Positions 52,083 through 64,000 are shown, numbered from the stretch's first letter. The stretch: 64,000 nucleotides of DNA from Bartonella sp. HY038 (GCF_014117425.1 NZ_CP059725.1:868001-932000); one strand, 5' to 3'. Numbers and translations are program-made. Notes: generated by a model not told the origin, from the letters alone.

Positions 52083-55000
52083 ATGGCTCAGACCCTATCA
52101 TTCAACGGTCGTAAGCGCGTACGCAAATTTTTTGGTAGAATCCCAGAAGTAGCTGAGATGCCGAACCTTATTGAGGTTCAAAAGTCATCATATGATCAGT
52201 TCCTTATGGTTGATGAGCCAAAAGGTGGGCGTCCGGATGAAGGCTTGCAGGCGGTATTCAAATCAGTATTTCCAATGACGGATTTTGCGGGCGCTTCAAT
52301 GCTCGAATTCGTTCGTTATGAATTTGAAGCCCCCAAGTTCGATGTTGAAGAATGTCGTCAACGTGATTTGACTTACGCTGCGCCACTTAAAGTGACGTTG
52401 CGTTTAATCGTGTTTGATATTGATGAAGATACTGGCTCTAAATCCATTAAGGATATTAAAGAGCAAGATGTATATATGGGCGATATGCCGCTTATGACTG
52501 ATAACGGTACATTTATCGTTAATGGTACAGAACGCGTTATTGTATCGCAAATGCACCGTTCCCCCGGTGTGTTTTTTGACCATGATAAAGGTAAATCCCA
52601 TTCATCTGGCAAATTATTATTTGCCGCGCGTGTGATTCCTTATCGTGGTTCATGGCTCGATATTGAATTTGATGCCAAAGATGTGATTTACACTCGTATA
52701 GATCGTCGTCGTAAATTGCCAGTCACTAGCTTGCTAATGGCTTTGGGTATGGATGGGCAGGAAATCCTTTCTACCTATTATAATACGATACATTATGTTC
52801 GTGATGGCGAAGAATGGCGTATTCCGTTTTCGGTTGATCGCTTTAAAGGTGTCAAGCTTGTTGCAGATTTGATTGATGCTGATACCGGTGAAGTTGTTGC
52901 TGAAGCTGGTCGTAAGCTAACAACACGTGCTGCGAAGCAATTGGTTGAAAATGGCCTTAAAGCCGTTAAAGCTACCAATGACGATCTTTTAGGTTCCTAT
53001 CTTGCGGAAGATATAGTTAATTATTCCACTGGTGAGATCTTCCTTGAAGCCGGCGATGAACTGGACGAAAAATCGTTAAAGATTCTTCTCGATACCGGTG
53101 AAGACGAAATTAATATTCTTGATATTGATCACGTTAATGTTGGTGCCTATATTCGCAATACTTTGGCTGCAGATAAAAATGAAAGCCGTCAAGAAGCATT
53201 GTTCGATATTTATCGTGTGATGCGTCCTGGTGAGCCGCCAACATTAGATACTGCCGAAGCAATGTTTGAATCGTTGTTCTTTGATGCAGAGCGTTATGAT
53301 TTATCAGCTGTTGGTCGCGTCAAGATGAATATGCGTCTTGAGCTTGACTGCCCCGATACTATTCGCGTTTTGCGTAAAGAAGATATTGTTGCAGTATTGA
53401 AGATGTTGGTCGAATTACGCGATGGTCGCGGTGAGATTGATGATATCGACAATCTTGGCAATAGACGTGTGCGCTCCGTCGGCGAGTTGATGGAAAATCA
53501 ATATCGCGTCGGCTTGCTCCGTATGGAGCGGGCTATTAAAGAGCGTATGTCTTCGGTTGAAATCGATACGGTTATGCCGCAAGATTTGATCAATGCGAAG
53601 CCAGCTGCCGCTGCAGTACGTGAATTCTTTGGTTCTTCTCAGCTTTCACAGTTTATGGATCAGACCAATCCTTTGTCTGAAATTACCCATAAGCGTCGTA
53701 TGTCAGCATTGGGGCCTGGTGGTTTAACACGTGAGCGTGCTGGCTTTGAAGTGCGCGACGTGCATCCAACCCATTATGGTCGTATTTGCCCGATTGAAAC
53801 ACCTGAAGGTCCAAATATTGGTCTTATCAATTCGCTTGCAACTTTTGCCCGCGTTAATAAATATGGCTTTATTGAAAGCCCATATCGTAAAATTATCGAC
53901 GGTAAGGTAACAAGTGATGTTATCTATCTTTCAGCAATGGAAGAGTCTAAGCATTATATTGCTCAGGCTAATTCGCTTTTGGATGGTGAAGGTCGCTTTA
54001 CCGAAGAATTTGTTGTTTGTCGTCACGCTAACGAAGTTCTCATGGCTCCTAAAGACCATGTTGATTTGATGGACGTTTCGCCAAAGCAGCTTGTTTCTGT
54101 TGCTGCGGCGCTTATTCCATTCTTGGAAAACGACGATGCGAACCGAGCTTTGATGGGGTCCAACATGCAACGTCAGGCCGTGCCTTTGGTACGTTCTGAA
54201 GCACCTTTTGTTGGTACTGGTATGGAAGCCGTGGTTGCCCGTGATTCTGGTGCGGCTATTGTTGCAAAACGTACAGGTATTGTTGACCAAGTAGATGCTA
54301 CTCGTGTGGTTATCCGCGCGATGGAAGACTTGGATCCAACCAAATCTGGCGTTGATATTTATCGCTTGCAAAAGTTCCAGCGTTCCAACCAATCGACCTG
54401 CATCAATCAGCGTCCATTGGTAACCGTTGGTGATCGCATTGAAAAAGGCGATATCATTGCCGATGGTCCATCGACTGATCTTGGTGACTTGGCTCTTGGT
54501 CGTAACGTGCTGGTCGCGTTTATGCCTTGGAATGGCTATAATTACGAAGATTCGATTTTGTTGTCAGAGCGTATTGTTGCCGATGACGTCTTTACTTCAA
54601 TCCATATTGAAGAATTCGAAGTCGCTGCTCGTGATACCAAGCTTGGACCTGAAGAAATTACTCGCGATATTCCAAATGTTTCGGAAGAAGCGCTTAAGAA
54701 TCTCGATGAAGCCGGTATTGTTTATATCGGTGCCGAAGTTCAGCCAGGTGATATTCTTGTTGGTAAGATTACGCCTAAGGGTGAAAGTCCGATGACACCA
54801 GAAGAAAAATTGCTTCGTGCGATTTTTGGTGAAAAAGCTTCAGACGTTCGTGATACTTCAATGCGTATGTCGCCAGGGACTTTTGGTACTGTTGTGGAAG
54901 TGCGCGTTTTCAATCGCCATGGCGTTGAAAAAGATGAACGTGCAATGGCGATTGAACGGGAAGAAATTGAAAGTCTAGCAAAAGACCGTGATGACGAACA

Positions 55001-56222
55001 ATCGATTCTTGATCGTAGCGTTTATGCGCGTCTTATCGATCTATTAACCGGTCGTGTAGCAATTGCAGGTCCTAAGAGCTTCAAAAAGGGTACCACCCTT
55101 GATGCTAACATCATGAATGAGTATCCGCGTTCGCAATGGTGGCAATTTGCTGTTGAAGATGAAAAACTTCAAAGCGAACTTGAAGCGATGCGCACCCAAT
55201 ATGACGAATCTAAAAAGCGTCTTGAACAGCGCTTTATGGATAAGGTTGAGAAGGTACAGCGCGGCGATGAAATGCTGCCCGGTGTCATGAAAATGGTTAA
55301 GGTTTTTGTGGCTGTTAAGCGCAAAATCCAACCAGGTGATAAGATGGCTGGTCGTCACGGTAATAAGGGTGTGGTATCACGCATTCTTCCCGTTGAAGAT
55401 ATGCCATTCTTGGAAGATGGTACTCACGTAGATATCGTGCTTAACCCACTTGGCGTGCCAAGTCGTATGAATGTTGGACAGATTCTAGAAACCCACCTTG
55501 GTTGGGCTTGTGCCGGTATGGGCAAGCAGATTGGTGAAATGCTAGAACTCTATAAGCAATCAGGCGATGTAACGCCATTGCGTCATCGTATTGAGGCAAT
55601 CATTCCGGATAATGACCGTAATGAGCCAGTGCGTCATTATGATGAAGACAGCGTTGTGCGTCTTGCAGATCAAATGAAGCATGGTGTCTGCATTGCAACA
55701 CCGGTCTTTGATGGTGCTCATGAGCCAGACATCAATGATGCGCTTGAGCAAGCAGGTCTTTCGACCTCTGGTCAGGTTACGCTTTATGATGGTCGTACGG
55801 GTGAATCTTTTGATCGTCAGGTAACAGTTGGCTATATTTATATGCTTAAACTGCACCATTTGGTTGATGATAAGATCCATGCTCGTTCTATCGGACCTTA
55901 CTCGCTTGTTACCCAGCAACCGCTTGGTGGTAAAGCTCAGTTTGGTGGTCAGCGTTTCGGTGAAATGGAGGTCTGGGCTTTGGAAGCTTATGGTGCCGCC
56001 TATACCTTGCAGGAAATGCTCACCGTTAAGTCCGATGACGTTGCTGGTCGTACCAAGGTTTATGAAGCGATTGTCCGTGGTGATGATACGTTTGAAGCCG
56101 GTATTCCTGAAAGCTTTAACGTGCTTGTCAAGGAAATGCGTTCACTTGGCCTTGATGTAGAGCTTGATAATACCAGTGAGTTGATTGCTGCGCAAAATGC
56201 TCTGCCGGATGCGGCCGAATAA
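52083..56222 (+). CDS. rpoB: DNA-directed RNA polymerase subunit beta
   Basis: A 1379-residue RpoB, close to the usual length in Brucella relatives. The ATG at 52083 gives [20 protein letters not shown] and has GAGGAG 5-10 bases upstream. Conserved regions include the rifampicin pocket [20 protein letters not shown] then [12 protein letters not shown] (no resistance change obvious by eye), [15 protein letters not shown] and the end segment [20 protein letters not shown]. rpoC follows after a 191-base gap. Confidence 0.98.
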   Translation: MAQTLSFNGRKRVRKFFGRIPEVAEMPNLIEVQKSSYDQFLMVDEPKGGRPDEGLQAVFKSVFPMTDFAGASMLEFVRYEFEAPKFDVEECRQRDLTYAAPLKVTLRLIVFDIDEDTGSKSIKDIKEQDVYMGDMPLMTDNGTFIVNGTERVIVSQMHRSPGVFFDHDKGKSHSSGKLLFAARVIPYRGSWLDIEFDAKDVIYTRIDRRRKLPVTSLLMALGMDGQEILSTYYNTIHYVRDGEEWRIPFSVDRFKGVKLVADLIDADTGEVVAEAGRKLTTRAAKQLVENGLKAVKATNDDLLGSYLAEDIVNYSTGEIFLEAGDELDEKSLKILLDTGEDEINILDIDHVNVGAYIRNTLAADKNESRQEALFDIYRVMRPGEPPTLDTAEAMFESLFFDAERYDLSAVGRVKMNMRLELDCPDTIRVLRKEDIVAVLKMLVELRDGRGEIDDIDNLGNRRVRSVGELMENQYRVGLLRMERAIKERMSSVEIDTVMPQDLINAKPAAAAVREFFGSSQLSQFMDQTNPLSEITHKRRMSALGPGGLTRERAGFEVRDVHPTHYGRICPIETPEGPNIGLINSLATFARVNKYGFIESPYRKIIDGKVTSDVIYLSAMEESKHYIAQANSLLDGEGRFTEEFVVCRHANEVLMAPKDHVDLMDVSPKQLVSVAAALIPFLENDDANRALMGSNMQRQAVPLVRSEAPFVGTGMEAVVARDSGAAIVAKRTGIVDQVDATRVVIRAMEDLDPTKSGVDIYRLQKFQRSNQSTCINQRPLVTVGDRIEKGDIIADGPSTDLGDLALGRNVLVAFMPWNGYNYEDSILLSERIVADDVFTSIHIEEFEVAARDTKLGPEEITRDIPNVSEEALKNLDEAGIVYIGAEVQPGDILVGKITPKGESPMTPEEKLLRAIFGEKASDVRDTSMRMSPGTFGTVVEVRVFNRHGVEKDERAMAIEREEIESLAKDRDDEQSILDRSVYARLIDLLTGRVAIAGPKSFKKGTTLDANIMNEYPRSQWWQFAVEDEKLQSELEAMRTQYDESKKRLEQRFMDKVEKVQRGDEMLPGVMKMVKVFVAVKRKIQPGDKMAGRHGNKGVVSRILPVEDMPFLEDGTHVDIVLNPLGVPSRMNVGQILETHLGWACAGMGKQIGEMLELYKQSGDVTPLRHRIEAIIPDNDRNEPVRHYDEDSVVRLADQMKHGVCIATPVFDGAHEPDINDALEQAGLSTSGQVTLYDGRTGESFDRQVTVGYIYMLKLHHLVDDKIHARSIGPYSLVTQQPLGGKAQFGGQRFGEMEVWALEAYGAAYTLQEMLTVKSDDVAGRTKVYEAIVRGDDTFEAGIPESFNVLVKEMRSLGLDVELDNTSELIAAQNALPDAAE

Positions 56223-56413
56223 AATGCCGAAAATGAAGATCATGCCAGATTTCTGGCGTGATCTTTGCCTGTCTTATCTAGCTGTTGCAGCTTAAAACGG
56301 GCAAAGCAGGATTTTTCTGATCTAAATTATTCCTGTTTAAAACCGATTTTTATTGAGATGACGGATCGCTCATCACAGCAGACTCGATTTTGAAGAGTCT
56401 TAAGGAGAACGGC

Positions 56414-59400
56414 ATGAACCAAGAGGTCATGAATCTTTTCAATCCTCAGACGACAGCTCAGACATTCGATTCTATTCGAATTTCGATTGCTAGTCCTGAG
56501 AAGATTCTGTCCTGGTCTTATGGCGAGATCAAGAAGCCAGAGACCATTAATTACCGTACGTTTAAACCAGAACGTGACGGTCTTTTCTGCGCCCGTATTT
56601 TTGGCCCGATCAAGGACTATGAATGTCTTTGCGGCAAATATAAGCGTATGAAATATAAGGGCATTATTTGTGAAAAATGCGGCGTTGAAGTAACACTTTC
56701 ACGTGTTCGTCGCGAACGTATGGGCCATATTGAGCTTGCAGCACCTGTAGCTCATATTTGGTTCTTAAAGTCACTGCCAAGTCGTATTGGTACTTTGCTT
56801 GATATGCCATTAAAGGATATTGAGCGCGTACTTTATTTTGAAAACTACATCGTAACCGAAACCGGTCTTACTTCATTGAAGCAACATCAATTGCTTTCTG
56901 AAGAAGAATATATGATGGCAGTTGATGAATTTGGTGAAGACCAATTTACAGCTTTAATTGGTGCGGAAGCTATCTATGAGCTTTTGGCTTCAATGGAGCT
57001 TGAAAAAATTGCTGGTGATTTACGGGCTGAGTTTGCCGAAACAACTTCTGAGTTAAAACAAAAGAAATTGTTGAAGCGCTCGAAAATCGTTGAAAACTTC
57101 CTTGAATCTGGTAATCGTCCTGAATGGATGATTATGAAAATCGTACCGGTTATTCCACCTGATTTGCGCCCATTGGTGCCACTTGATGGTGGTCGTTTTG
57201 CGACTTCAGATTTGAATGATCTTTATCGCCGCGTTATCAATCGTAACAATCGCTTAAAGCGTTTGATCGAATTGCGCGCGCCTGGTATCATTATTCGCAA
57301 TGAAAAGCGTATGCTTCAAGAAGCGGTTGATGCCTTGTTTGATAATGGTCGTCGTGGCCGCGTTATCACCGGTGCTAATAAGCGTCCGTTAAAATCACTT
57401 TCTGATATGCTTAAGGGTAAGCAAGGTCGTTTCCGTCAAAACTTGCTCGGTAAACGCGTTGACTATTCAGGTCGTTCAGTTATCGTGACCGGTCCAGAAC
57501 TTAAATTGCATCAATGTGGCTTGCCTAAAAAAATGGCGCTTGAACTGTTCAAGCCATTTATTTATGCGCGTCTTGATGCCAAGGGCTACTCCTCTACTGT
57601 GAAACAGGCCAAGAAATTGGTTGAAAAAGAACGTCCAGAAGTTTGGGACATTCTTGACGAAGTTATTCGTGAGCATCCAGTGTTGCTTAACCGCGCGCCA
57701 ACCCTTCACCGTCTTGGTATTCAAGCATTCGAACCAGTTTTGATTGAAGGTAAGGCTATCCATCTTCATCCGCTTGTTTGTACAGCATTTAATGCTGACT
57801 TTGACGGCGATCAGATGGCTGTTCACGTACCATTATCGCTTGAAGCTCAGCTTGAAGCTCGCGTCTTGATGATGTCGACCAATAATATCTTGCACCCTGC
57901 AAATGGTGCGCCAATTATTGTGCCATCACAGGATATGATTCTTGGTCTTTATTATCTATCGATTAAAGCCGAGCGTGAGCCAGGTGAAGGCATGATTTTT
58001 GCTGACCAAGGTGAGTTAAGTCATGCTTTGGAAACCAAAGCTGTAACGCTACACACCAAGATCAAGGGGCGCTACAAGAATCTTGATGAAAATGGCAATT
58101 GGGTGTCAAAAGTTTATGATACGACACCAGGTCGTCTTATTGTTGGTGAATTGCTGCCTAAGAATCCAAATGTCCAATTTGATATTGTCAACCAAGAATT
58201 GACCAAGAAAAATATCTCAAAGATGATTGACCATGTTTATCGTCATTGTGGACAGAAGGAAACAGTGATTTTCTGTGACCGTATCATGCAGCTTGGTTTT
58301 GCTCATGCTTGTCGCGCCGGTATTTCGTTTGGTAAGGATGACATGGTCATTCCTGATAGCAAGGCTCGCCTTGTTGCTGAAACGGAAGCATTGGCAAAAG
58401 AATATGAGCAACAATATAATGACGGTTTGATTACTCAAGGCGAAAAATACAACAAAGTTGTTGACGCTTGGGGTAAATGTACCGACCGTGTTGCCGAAGA
58501 AATGATGAAGCGCATTCAAGCTGTTGAGTTTGATCCAGAAACGGGTCGTCAAAAACAGATGAATTCGATTTATATGATGTCGCATTCAGGTGCTCGTGGT
58601 TCTGCAAACCAGATGAAGCAGCTTGGTGGTATGCGCGGTCTTATGGCTAAGCCTTCTGGTGAAATTATCGAAACTCCGATTATTTCAAACTTTAAAGAAG
58701 GCCTAACCGTGAATGAGTACTTCAACTCAACTCACGGTGCACGTAAAGGTCTTGCTGATACGGCGCTTAAAACCGCTAACTCTGGTTACTTGACACGTCG
58801 TCTTGTGGATGTTGCACAAGATGCAATCATTTCGCAAGTGGATTGCGGCACGGTTAAGGGCCTTACCATGCAGCCAATCGTCGATGCGGGTCAGATCGTT
58901 GCATCGATTGGTCAGCGCGTGCTTGGTCGTACAGCCTTACTTGACATTCTTCATCCAATTTCGGGTGAAATCATTGTTGAAGCTGGTCGCATGATTGAAG
59001 AGGCTGACGTTGCAAAGATTGAAGAAGCTGGTATTCAAACGGTTCAGATTCGTTCGGCTCTTACCTGTGAAACACGTTATGGTGTTTGCGCTAAGTGTTA
59101 CGGTCGCGATCTTGCACGTGGTACGCCAGTTAACCAAGGTGAAGCTGTCGGCGTTATCGCTGCGCAGTCGATTGGTGAGCCGGGTACTCAGCTAACCATG
59201 CGTACCTTCCACTTGGGTGGTACAGCGCAGGTTGTGGATTCTTCTTATCTTGAAGCTTCTTACGAAGGCCATGTTGAGTTGCGTAACCGCAACGTTGTTC
59301 GTAACTCTGAAGGTAATTTAGTCGTTATGGGCCGTAATATGGCAATCCTTATTAAGGATGCAACAGGTAAAGAACGCGCTTCACATCGTGTGTCTTACGG

Positions 59401-60622
59401 TTCTCATCTGTTTGTCGATGATGGTGATGTGGTAAAACGCGGTCAACGTTTGGCCGAGTGGGATCCATATACCCGCCCAATCTTAACTGAAGTTGAAGGT
59501 TATATTGCTTTTGAAGACATGATCGATGGTCTTTCTGTGACAGAAACCGCCGATGAGTCTACAGGTATCACCAAGCGTCAGGTTATTGATTGGCGTGCAA
59601 ATCCACGCGGTGCAGAGTTGAAGCCTGCTATTATCCTTACCGATAAGAAAGGCAAAATTGCAAAGCTTGCTCGTGGTGGTGAAGCTCGTTACATGGTGTC
59701 TATGGCAACTATTTTATCAGTTGAACCTGGTGCCCACGTACAAGCAGGTGATGTTATTGCCCGTCTGCCAATGGAAAGCACCAAGACTAAGGATATTACC
59801 GGTGGTCTTCCACGCGTTGCTGAATTGTTTGAAGCACGTCGTCCAAAGGACCATGCGGTTATCGCTGAAATCAGTGGTACTATCCGTTTTGCACGCGACT
59901 ACAAGAACAAACGCCGTATCCTTATTGAGCCAGATGATAATACAGAAGAGCCAGCAGAATATTTGATCCCTAAAGGCAAGCCTTTCCACTTCCAGGATGG
60001 TGATCAGATTGAAAAAGGCGATTATGTACTTGATGGTAATCCAGCACCGCATGATATCCTTGCTATTAAGGGTGTTGAGGCTTTGGCTTCGTATCTCGTT
60101 AATGAGGTTCAGGAAGTTTATCGCTTACAAGGCGTGTTGATCAATGATAAGCATATTGAAGTTATTGTGCGTCAAATGTTGCAGAAGGTTGAAATTACTC
60201 AATCTGGTGAATCTGGCTACATCGTTGGTGATCATATTGACCGTATCGAACTTGAAGAAGTTAATGAACGCTTGATCGAAGAAGGTAAAGCACCTGCACT
60301 TGGTAATCCAGTACTTCTTGGTATTACTAAGGCGTCCTTGCAAACACCTTCGTTTATCTCGGCTGCTTCCTTCCAGGAAACAACCCGTGTTCTTACTGAG
60401 GCTTCAGTTGCAGGTAAGATTGATACATTGCAAGGATTGAAGGAAAACATCATTGTTGGCCGCCTTATTCCTGCAGGTACTGGTGGTAGCATGGCACAAA
60501 TCCGCCGCATTGCTACAACTCGTGATGATCTTATCGTTGACGAGCGTCGTAAATCAACTGGCGCGGAAACAGCAAGTGCAATGCTTACAGATATGACTGA
60601 AAACGCATCTGCTGCGGAATAA
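56414..60622 (+). CDS. rpoC: DNA-directed RNA polymerase subunit beta'
   Basis: A 1402-residue RpoC. The ATG at 56414 follows AAGGAGA; an in-frame ATG 24 bases earlier has no site. The N-terminal zinc site is [20 protein letters not shown], the catalytic Mg-binding loop is [12 protein letters not shown], and the second zinc site spans [13 protein letters not shown]. The trigger-loop region follows [10 protein letters not shown]. The C-terminal segment [17 protein letters not shown] is normal. A strong terminator lies 22 bases after the stop, ending the rplJL-rpoBC transcript. Length is as expected. Confidence 0.98.
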   Translation: MNQEVMNLFNPQTTAQTFDSIRISIASPEKILSWSYGEIKKPETINYRTFKPERDGLFCARIFGPIKDYECLCGKYKRMKYKGIICEKCGVEVTLSRVRRERMGHIELAAPVAHIWFLKSLPSRIGTLLDMPLKDIERVLYFENYIVTETGLTSLKQHQLLSEEEYMMAVDEFGEDQFTALIGAEAIYELLASMELEKIAGDLRAEFAETTSELKQKKLLKRSKIVENFLESGNRPEWMIMKIVPVIPPDLRPLVPLDGGRFATSDLNDLYRRVINRNNRLKRLIELRAPGIIIRNEKRMLQEAVDALFDNGRRGRVITGANKRPLKSLSDMLKGKQGRFRQNLLGKRVDYSGRSVIVTGPELKLHQCGLPKKMALELFKPFIYARLDAKGYSSTVKQAKKLVEKERPEVWDILDEVIREHPVLLNRAPTLHRLGIQAFEPVLIEGKAIHLHPLVCTAFNADFDGDQMAVHVPLSLEAQLEARVLMMSTNNILHPANGAPIIVPSQDMILGLYYLSIKAEREPGEGMIFADQGELSHALETKAVTLHTKIKGRYKNLDENGNWVSKVYDTTPGRLIVGELLPKNPNVQFDIVNQELTKKNISKMIDHVYRHCGQKETVIFCDRIMQLGFAHACRAGISFGKDDMVIPDSKARLVAETEALAKEYEQQYNDGLITQGEKYNKVVDAWGKCTDRVAEEMMKRIQAVEFDPETGRQKQMNSIYMMSHSGARGSANQMKQLGGMRGLMAKPSGEIIETPIISNFKEGLTVNEYFNSTHGARKGLADTALKTANSGYLTRRLVDVAQDAIISQVDCGTVKGLTMQPIVDAGQIVASIGQRVLGRTALLDILHPISGEIIVEAGRMIEEADVAKIEEAGIQTVQIRSALTCETRYGVCAKCYGRDLARGTPVNQGEAVGVIAAQSIGEPGTQLTMRTFHLGGTAQVVDSSYLEASYEGHVELRNRNVVRNSEGNLVVMGRNMAILIKDATGKERASHRVSYGSHLFVDDGDVVKRGQRLAEWDPYTRPILTEVEGYIAFEDMIDGLSVTETADESTGITKRQVIDWRANPRGAELKPAIILTDKKGKIAKLARGGEARYMVSMATILSVEPGAHVQAGDVIARLPMESTKTKDITGGLPRVAELFEARRPKDHAVIAEISGTIRFARDYKNKRRILIEPDDNTEEPAEYLIPKGKPFHFQDGDQIEKGDYVLDGNPAPHDILAIKGVEALASYLVNEVQEVYRLQGVLINDKHIEVIVRQMLQKVEITQSGESGYIVGDHIDRIELEEVNERLIEEGKAPALGNPVLLGITKASLQTPSFISAASFQETTRVLTEASVAGKIDTLQGLKENIIVGRLIPAGTGGSMAQIRRIATTRDDLIVDERRKSTGAETASAMLTDMTENASAAE

Positions 60623-60644
60623 GTTTTATTGATTTAAAAAAATG

Positions 60645-60684
60645 AAGCCCGCTTTTGTTCAGCAAAAGCGGGCTTTTGTTTTAT
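60645..60684 (+). terminator. Strong terminator after rpoC
   Basis: A 13-bp perfect stem AAGCCCGCTTTTG/CAAAAGCGGGCTT with loop TTCAG (60645-60675), followed by TTGTTTT. Confidence 0.93.
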
Positions 60685-60698
60685 TAGGGTGTTTTTTT

Positions 60699-60953
60699 AT
60701 GTATGCGGAATTATTGGTTGATATTGGTATTTTGATAAGTGAATTACAGAAAAATAGCCGCTTTGAAACAGTTCAATATTTTCAAAGTCAATACGACAAG
60801 ATCAGTCTTCAGGACGAGCGGGCTGTTGCAGCTGTAAAGGAATTAACGTCGATAGCAGCATTGACGCAATATGGCAATTTTTCCTTTCAGGAGGAAGCTT
60901 TGCTAACGTCGGTAATAGAGCGCGCTATTGTCATAAAGCATTTAATCCGGTGA
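60699..60953 (+). CDS. Small uncharacterised protein
   Basis: An 84-residue open frame starting at ATG 60699, just after the rpoC terminator. It reads as a soluble helical protein (GILISELQKNSRFETVQYFQ; DERAVAAVKELTSIAALTQY). GGGTG lies 8 bases before the ATG. A longer frame from 60642 would translate the terminator stem and is rejected. No family is recognised and there is no conserved neighbour to support it, so it may or may not be expressed. Confidence 0.5.
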   Translation: MYAELLVDIGILISELQKNSRFETVQYFQSQYDKISLQDERAVAAVKELTSIAALTQYGNFSFQEEALLTSVIERAIVIKHLIR

Positions 60954-61542
60954 AAATCCTAATATATCGTTTGCTTCAAGCAGGTGGGCTCAATGATGAT
61001 CAGGTATAGCTTGTCAATAGTTGTAAGTTTTTCTTTTATGTGTCGTTAAAAGGAAAATTTGTTAAGTTTAGTAGTGCGGCGGCTACGCAATTTTGCCTGT
61101 GCAACTTTCAGTTTACGAAAATGCTGATCGCTGCAAAATTTTCTTCAAAAAATTGCGAACAACTTAACCTTATTTAGGAGAGAATATTAGTTAGTTGTAA
61201 TCTTGGGATACGGATTTATCTTCATCAATTGCATTTGATCTGCGGTAAAAAGACGTGAGTAGTGTTGTGATCGTAGTTAGAGATATGAACTTGAGCAAAA
61301 CTATTTAAGTTATTGAATGTTTGACTATTTCAAGCTTTATAAGTGTGCTCATAAAACGACTGTAAATCCAATTTTATCAAAATTTAAAAAATTAACTTAC
61401 GAAGATGATGCTTCAAATATATGTGCTTTGGCCTTTAAGTAAGCGCTATTTTGCAGTAAACAAAATTTTATAAAGCAAGCACCACGTGGTAAGGCATAAA
61501 GAAATAGAGAAATAATGTTTTAGCTCTATTCTTTCACTACTA
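60954..61542. other. Intergenic region between rpoC locus and the Crp/Fnr gene
   Basis: No gene, repeat or clear terminator was recognised in these 589 AT-rich bases. Confidence 0.5.
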
Positions 61543-62247
61543 TTATTGCGGCTCAATTTTATCAATTAGCGGGTCGGGTCGGGCGAAAAGTTCAAGCTTA
61601 TGCATGTCAACAAAGACAACGCGAGAGCCATCAACTTTAATACCATGTTTGGCGAGCTGTGAAAATGAGCGGGAAAGGTTTTCGGCTGTCATGCCAAGGT
61701 AGCGTGCAATTAACCTCTTTTCACATGGTAAATCAATGAAATGGGTCTGATTTTGCTGTTTGGCAAATTTAATAAGAAAATTGGCCAACCGTTCAGATGA
61801 TGAACGTAATTTTTGGTTTTTGAGTTCTTTAACTGTGTGACGATAACGTTTTGCCAATTCGCGGACAACGGCACGCATGAAGGTTATATCTTCTTCAATT
61901 GCTTGGCGAACTTGTTCTGCTGGTATCATTAGCACAGTTGCGTTGCTTAAAGTCCGCGCTGATTGCAAGCATACATCGTCATTTAAAACTGCCGCTAGAA
62001 TGAAAAGGCCTACTGGCTCAACAATATCAAGGATGGTTTGCTTTTCCTCTGTATAGGAAAACATCTCAATATTGCCTTCAATTAAAATATATAGAAAATC
62101 TGCTCGTTGGTTTTGATGGATTAAAACAACGCCTTCTGGAAAATTTTGTAAAAAGCCCCCATTGATCAATGATTGAAAGGTTTCTTCTTTCACATTGGCA
62201 AATAATTCTAATTGCCGGACGGCTGCAATATCCTCGGGCCTCATCAT
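61543..62247 (-). CDS. Crp/Fnr family regulator without Fe-S cysteines
   Basis: A 234-residue Crp/Fnr regulator. The cNMP-like barrel is at about 15-125 (FPEGVVLIHQNQRADFLYIL, EGNIEMFSYTEEKQTI), and the C-terminal helix-turn-helix contains KRLIARYLGMTAENLSRSFS. It lacks the cysteine cluster of FnrN, so it does not hold a [4Fe-4S] sensor. The LGMTAENLSR helix resembles the FtrB/NnrR/DNR branch, some of which respond to nitric oxide; nnrS at 6741 would be a natural target, but that is inference. It starts at ATG 62247 with AGGAT upstream. Confidence 0.85.
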   Translation of the reverse strand: MMRPEDIAAVRQLELFANVKEETFQSLINGGFLQNFPEGVVLIHQNQRADFLYILIEGNIEMFSYTEEKQTILDIVEPVGLFILAAVLNDDVCLQSARTLSNATVLMIPAEQVRQAIEEDITFMRAVVRELAKRYRHTVKELKNQKLRSSSERLANFLIKFAKQQNQTHFIDLPCEKRLIARYLGMTAENLSRSFSQLAKHGIKVDGSRVVFVDMHKLELFARPDPLIDKIEPQ

Positions 62248-62489
62248 TCATCCTTTTACATTGTAATTTATGTGATAATTACAATATTGGTTTACCTAGA
62301 GCGCATATTCTTTTTTATGTTTACAATATCACAATCATATTTAAAAGTGTTTTTGTTCTATGGTGGTAAACAAAAATATACTTTCACTTATTTATTGTGG
62401 TGGCATTTTAAAATAAATTTTAAATATTTATATAGTATTTTATTATAATATTTTATTATAAGTTTGAAGAATTTTTTAATTTTATTGTT

Positions 62490-62990
62490 TTATGAGAAAA
62501 AAACTTTCACGATATATGGACCTGCTCCCCAAACAAGTGTCCAAGCTGCAGATCCGATAATATTAGCAATAAGAAACTTATGGAATGCCATACCGCCTGA
62601 TCCTGCAATGATGCCATTCAATTGTCGTGCAATTACAATAAATCTTGCGGTTGCAACAAAGAAAAAACCTTTTTGGTTCAGTTGGTTTTCAAATTTATCT
62701 AGCCGTTCGGGTGTTAGTTTAATCAAATAGCCGTAGCGCAGCAAAAGCTTTTTACCACCAAAATGACCGATTGCATATCCGGTACAATCGCCAAGGACAC
62801 TTCCCAGAAAACAGGCTACTAATAAGCCAGGTAAGCTTAGCTTGCCAGCGGCGGCGAGCAATGATCCAACCACTAATCCGCTTTCGCCAGGTAAAGGTAA
62901 CCCCAAGGATTCAAAATACAGAATAAAGAAATAGGCGAATATTCCATAGTGTTGAATATAGGCTTCTAGCCAAATTTCAATTGCGTGCAT
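62490..62990 (-). CDS. DedA family membrane protein
   Basis: A 166-residue DedA/SNARE-associated (VTT-domain) protein. The motif FESLGLPLPGESGLVVGSLL is at residues 27-46, FLGSVLGDCTGYAIGHFGGK follows, then FFVATARFIVIARQLNGIIA with the conserved Arg, and GSAAWTLVWGAGPYI at the end. Four hydrophobic helices are visible. It is shorter than many DedA proteins (about 200), lacking the last C-terminal helix, but the core is intact. Relatives are lipid scramblases or transporters needed for envelope homeostasis. Confidence 0.88.
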   Translation of the reverse strand: MHAIEIWLEAYIQHYGIFAYFFILYFESLGLPLPGESGLVVGSLLAAAGKLSLPGLLVACFLGSVLGDCTGYAIGHFGGKKLLLRYGYLIKLTPERLDKFENQLNQKGFFFVATARFIVIARQLNGIIAGSGGMAFHKFLIANIIGSAAWTLVWGAGPYIVKVFFS

Positions 62991-63629
62991 TGTTTACTCT
63001 ATCAAGTCGTCATTGGTTTATTGGCAAAATTGATGGGTATTAGTTAACTCAACAATCTCATGGTATTTTAAGCGCGTCTATTTAGTGAAAAAGTGGTTGC
63101 GCGCCTTAATTTTTCGGTTTTATTACATGGTCGATAAGTAGAGGTTGATTTTGGTTTTTGCCTTATTGCTCCAAAATGCCTTTACACTATTGATAACTAT
63201 ATTGATTGGTATTTTATCATATTAAAAATAAATGCAGCATTTGTTCAATATTCTTTTTTAATAGAACGCTAACATGGATTTTGAAATGCACTTATTTGTG
63301 AGTTTTAGTTATTGAAACCTTTAAAAATGTTTGCAGCGCTATATTTTTTATTTTGTTGTCTTTGCTTCCTTAATTTTAGATGTGTTTGCAAAACATATTT
63401 TCAAATATCCGTTAGGACCAATTATCGCATTTGATATTTTTGAAAAGAAAAAACTATTATCGCTTAAGTGACTGTTTATTAATGGTATTTATACGTTGTG
63501 AATAAAAGTTAAGCTAAAGTTAAGAAAATGCTGGACATAGCGAATCAGTTTTGATTCATTGCAGCTATTCAAGTGCTGTATATGCGAATCAGTTGCAGTG
63601 ATTTCTAATCTTTGGAAGAGGGGCCGCCT
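62991..63629. other. AT-rich intergenic region before the histidine kinase gene
   Basis: No gene is supported in these 639 bases. It holds the divergent promoters of the DedA gene and the kinase. AAGAGGGG at 63616-63623 is the ribosome site of the kinase. Confidence 0.5.
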
Positions 63630-64000
63630 ATGGCAAGAATGGACGCGTTGGACGCGGCCAAAGGAGCATTTGCTGACAAAAAAAAGCCGGTAAAGCAACG
63701 GTTGGATATGTCTGCGCATGTAAACCTTATTTCAGGTCCAGCTTATAAAAGAATGTTGAGGATTGAGCCTTGGATGCGGCGCTCTATTCCTTTGCTTATA
63801 GCTTTTTTCCTTATTATTTTGGCACTGGTTCGCGGTCTTTCTCTTTATGAGTGGCGTGTGGGTATTGAAAGCAGTTCGCGTGCAGCGTTGACGCTTTCAA
63901 CCGGTCATATAGCTTCAGCAATTGATCGTGTTGCGGCAGTTAATGACGGGTCGAAAGGTAGATTGTCTAATGCAGCCCTGCAGGATATTTTGTTGCGCTT
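63630..64000 (+). CDS. Membrane sensor protein, probable histidine kinase (5' part)
   Basis: An open frame starts at ATG 63630 with AAGAGGGG 6-13 bases upstream and continues past the window end (123 codons seen). It encodes a short cytoplasmic start (MARMDALDAAKGAFADKKK), a membrane helix near residues 50-70 (SIPLLIAFFLIILALVRGLS) and the beginning of an extracytoplasmic region (YEWRVGIESSSRAALTLST). This layout resembles large PAS-containing sensor histidine kinases of rhizobia; the kinase part lies outside the window, so the call is tentative. Confidence 0.6.
   Translation, partial: MARMDALDAAKGAFADKKKPVKQRLDMSAHVNLISGPAYKRMLRIEPWMRRSIPLLIAFFLIILALVRGLSLYEWRVGIESSSRAALTLSTGHIASAIDRVAAVNDGSKGRLSNAALQDILLR

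Noticed and set aside
53931..54392. Long antisense open frames inside rpoB and rpoC
   Set aside because: These are shadows of strongly codon-biased genes; they lack ribosome sites and protein-like conservation.
60642..60698. Longer start for the small protein after rpoC
   Set aside because: It would translate the rpoC terminator stem; the ATG at 60699 is a better start.
62297..62305. AGAGCGCAT as a second copy of the 19053 repeat
   Set aside because: Only the first few bases match; the rest of the unit is missing.
1..64000. CRISPR arrays, insertion sequences, phage genes
   Set aside because: No regularly spaced direct repeats, transposase, integrase or phage structural genes were seen in the window.

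Overview
The window looks like chromosome from a low-G+C member of the Hyphomicrobiales (Rhizobiales), related to the Brucella/Bartonella branch. Three things support this. The order tuf, tRNA-Trp, secE, nusG, rplK, rplA, rplJ, rplL, rpoB, rpoC is typical of the group, as is dusB-ntrB-ntrC. The bifunctional Rsh, leader-controlled leuA and the proteins in general read like rhizobial sequences. Placement below order is inference, because no 16S gene is present. No CRISPR array, rRNA operon, insertion sequence or phage gene was seen.

Left part (1-10.3 kb): the end of a PQQ operon (pqqC partial, pqqD, pqqE) and, nearby, the PQQ-dependent glucose dehydrogenase gcd. Between them lies a quinone module: ubiD-ubiX on the minus strand, and divergently ubiT-ubiU-ubiV (oxygen-independent ubiquinone synthesis) followed by nnrS. 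Two palindromes of the GCGAC-N5-GTCGC type, which resemble RegA/PrrA/ActR/RegR redox-regulator sites, lie just before ubiT.

10.6-19 kb: an AT-rich accessory patch with two DUF805 membrane-protein genes, a decayed third copy and a SUKH (SMI1/KNR4) gene broken at a T7A7 tract. A six-gene MoxR operon follows (DUF4129, DUF4350, MoxR ATPase, DUF58, SpoIIM, RDD), with overlapping or abutting genes.

19-27.9 kb: an interspersed palindromic repeat, leuA with a leader-peptide attenuator, a NudK-type Nudix hydrolase, a ClpP-like protease with a 12-bp tandem repeat in its tail, another DUF805 gene, an asparaginase, rsh and pyrE.

28-42 kb: a decayed toxin/immunity-like locus (28.4-29.5 kb), then fnrN and hemN, two paralogous secreted proteins, an ampD operon with a J-domain protein, a GH25 lysozyme-like lipoprotein, a ClbS/DfsB protein, an MltB-type transglycosylase, a glycerate kinase and a GST.

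42-61 kb: dusB-ntrB-ntrC (nitrogen control) and the long translation/transcription cluster tuf to rpoC with leaders and terminators. The right end has a second Crp/Fnr regulator, a DedA protein and the start of a membrane histidine kinase that runs off the window.

Physiological reading (inference): oxygen-independent heme (hemN) and ubiquinone (ubiTUV) synthesis, an Fe-S FNR-type sensor and NnrS all point to a bacterium that respires under low oxygen and meets nitric oxide. PQQ-glucose dehydrogenase feeds electrons to the same quinone pool when oxygen is present.
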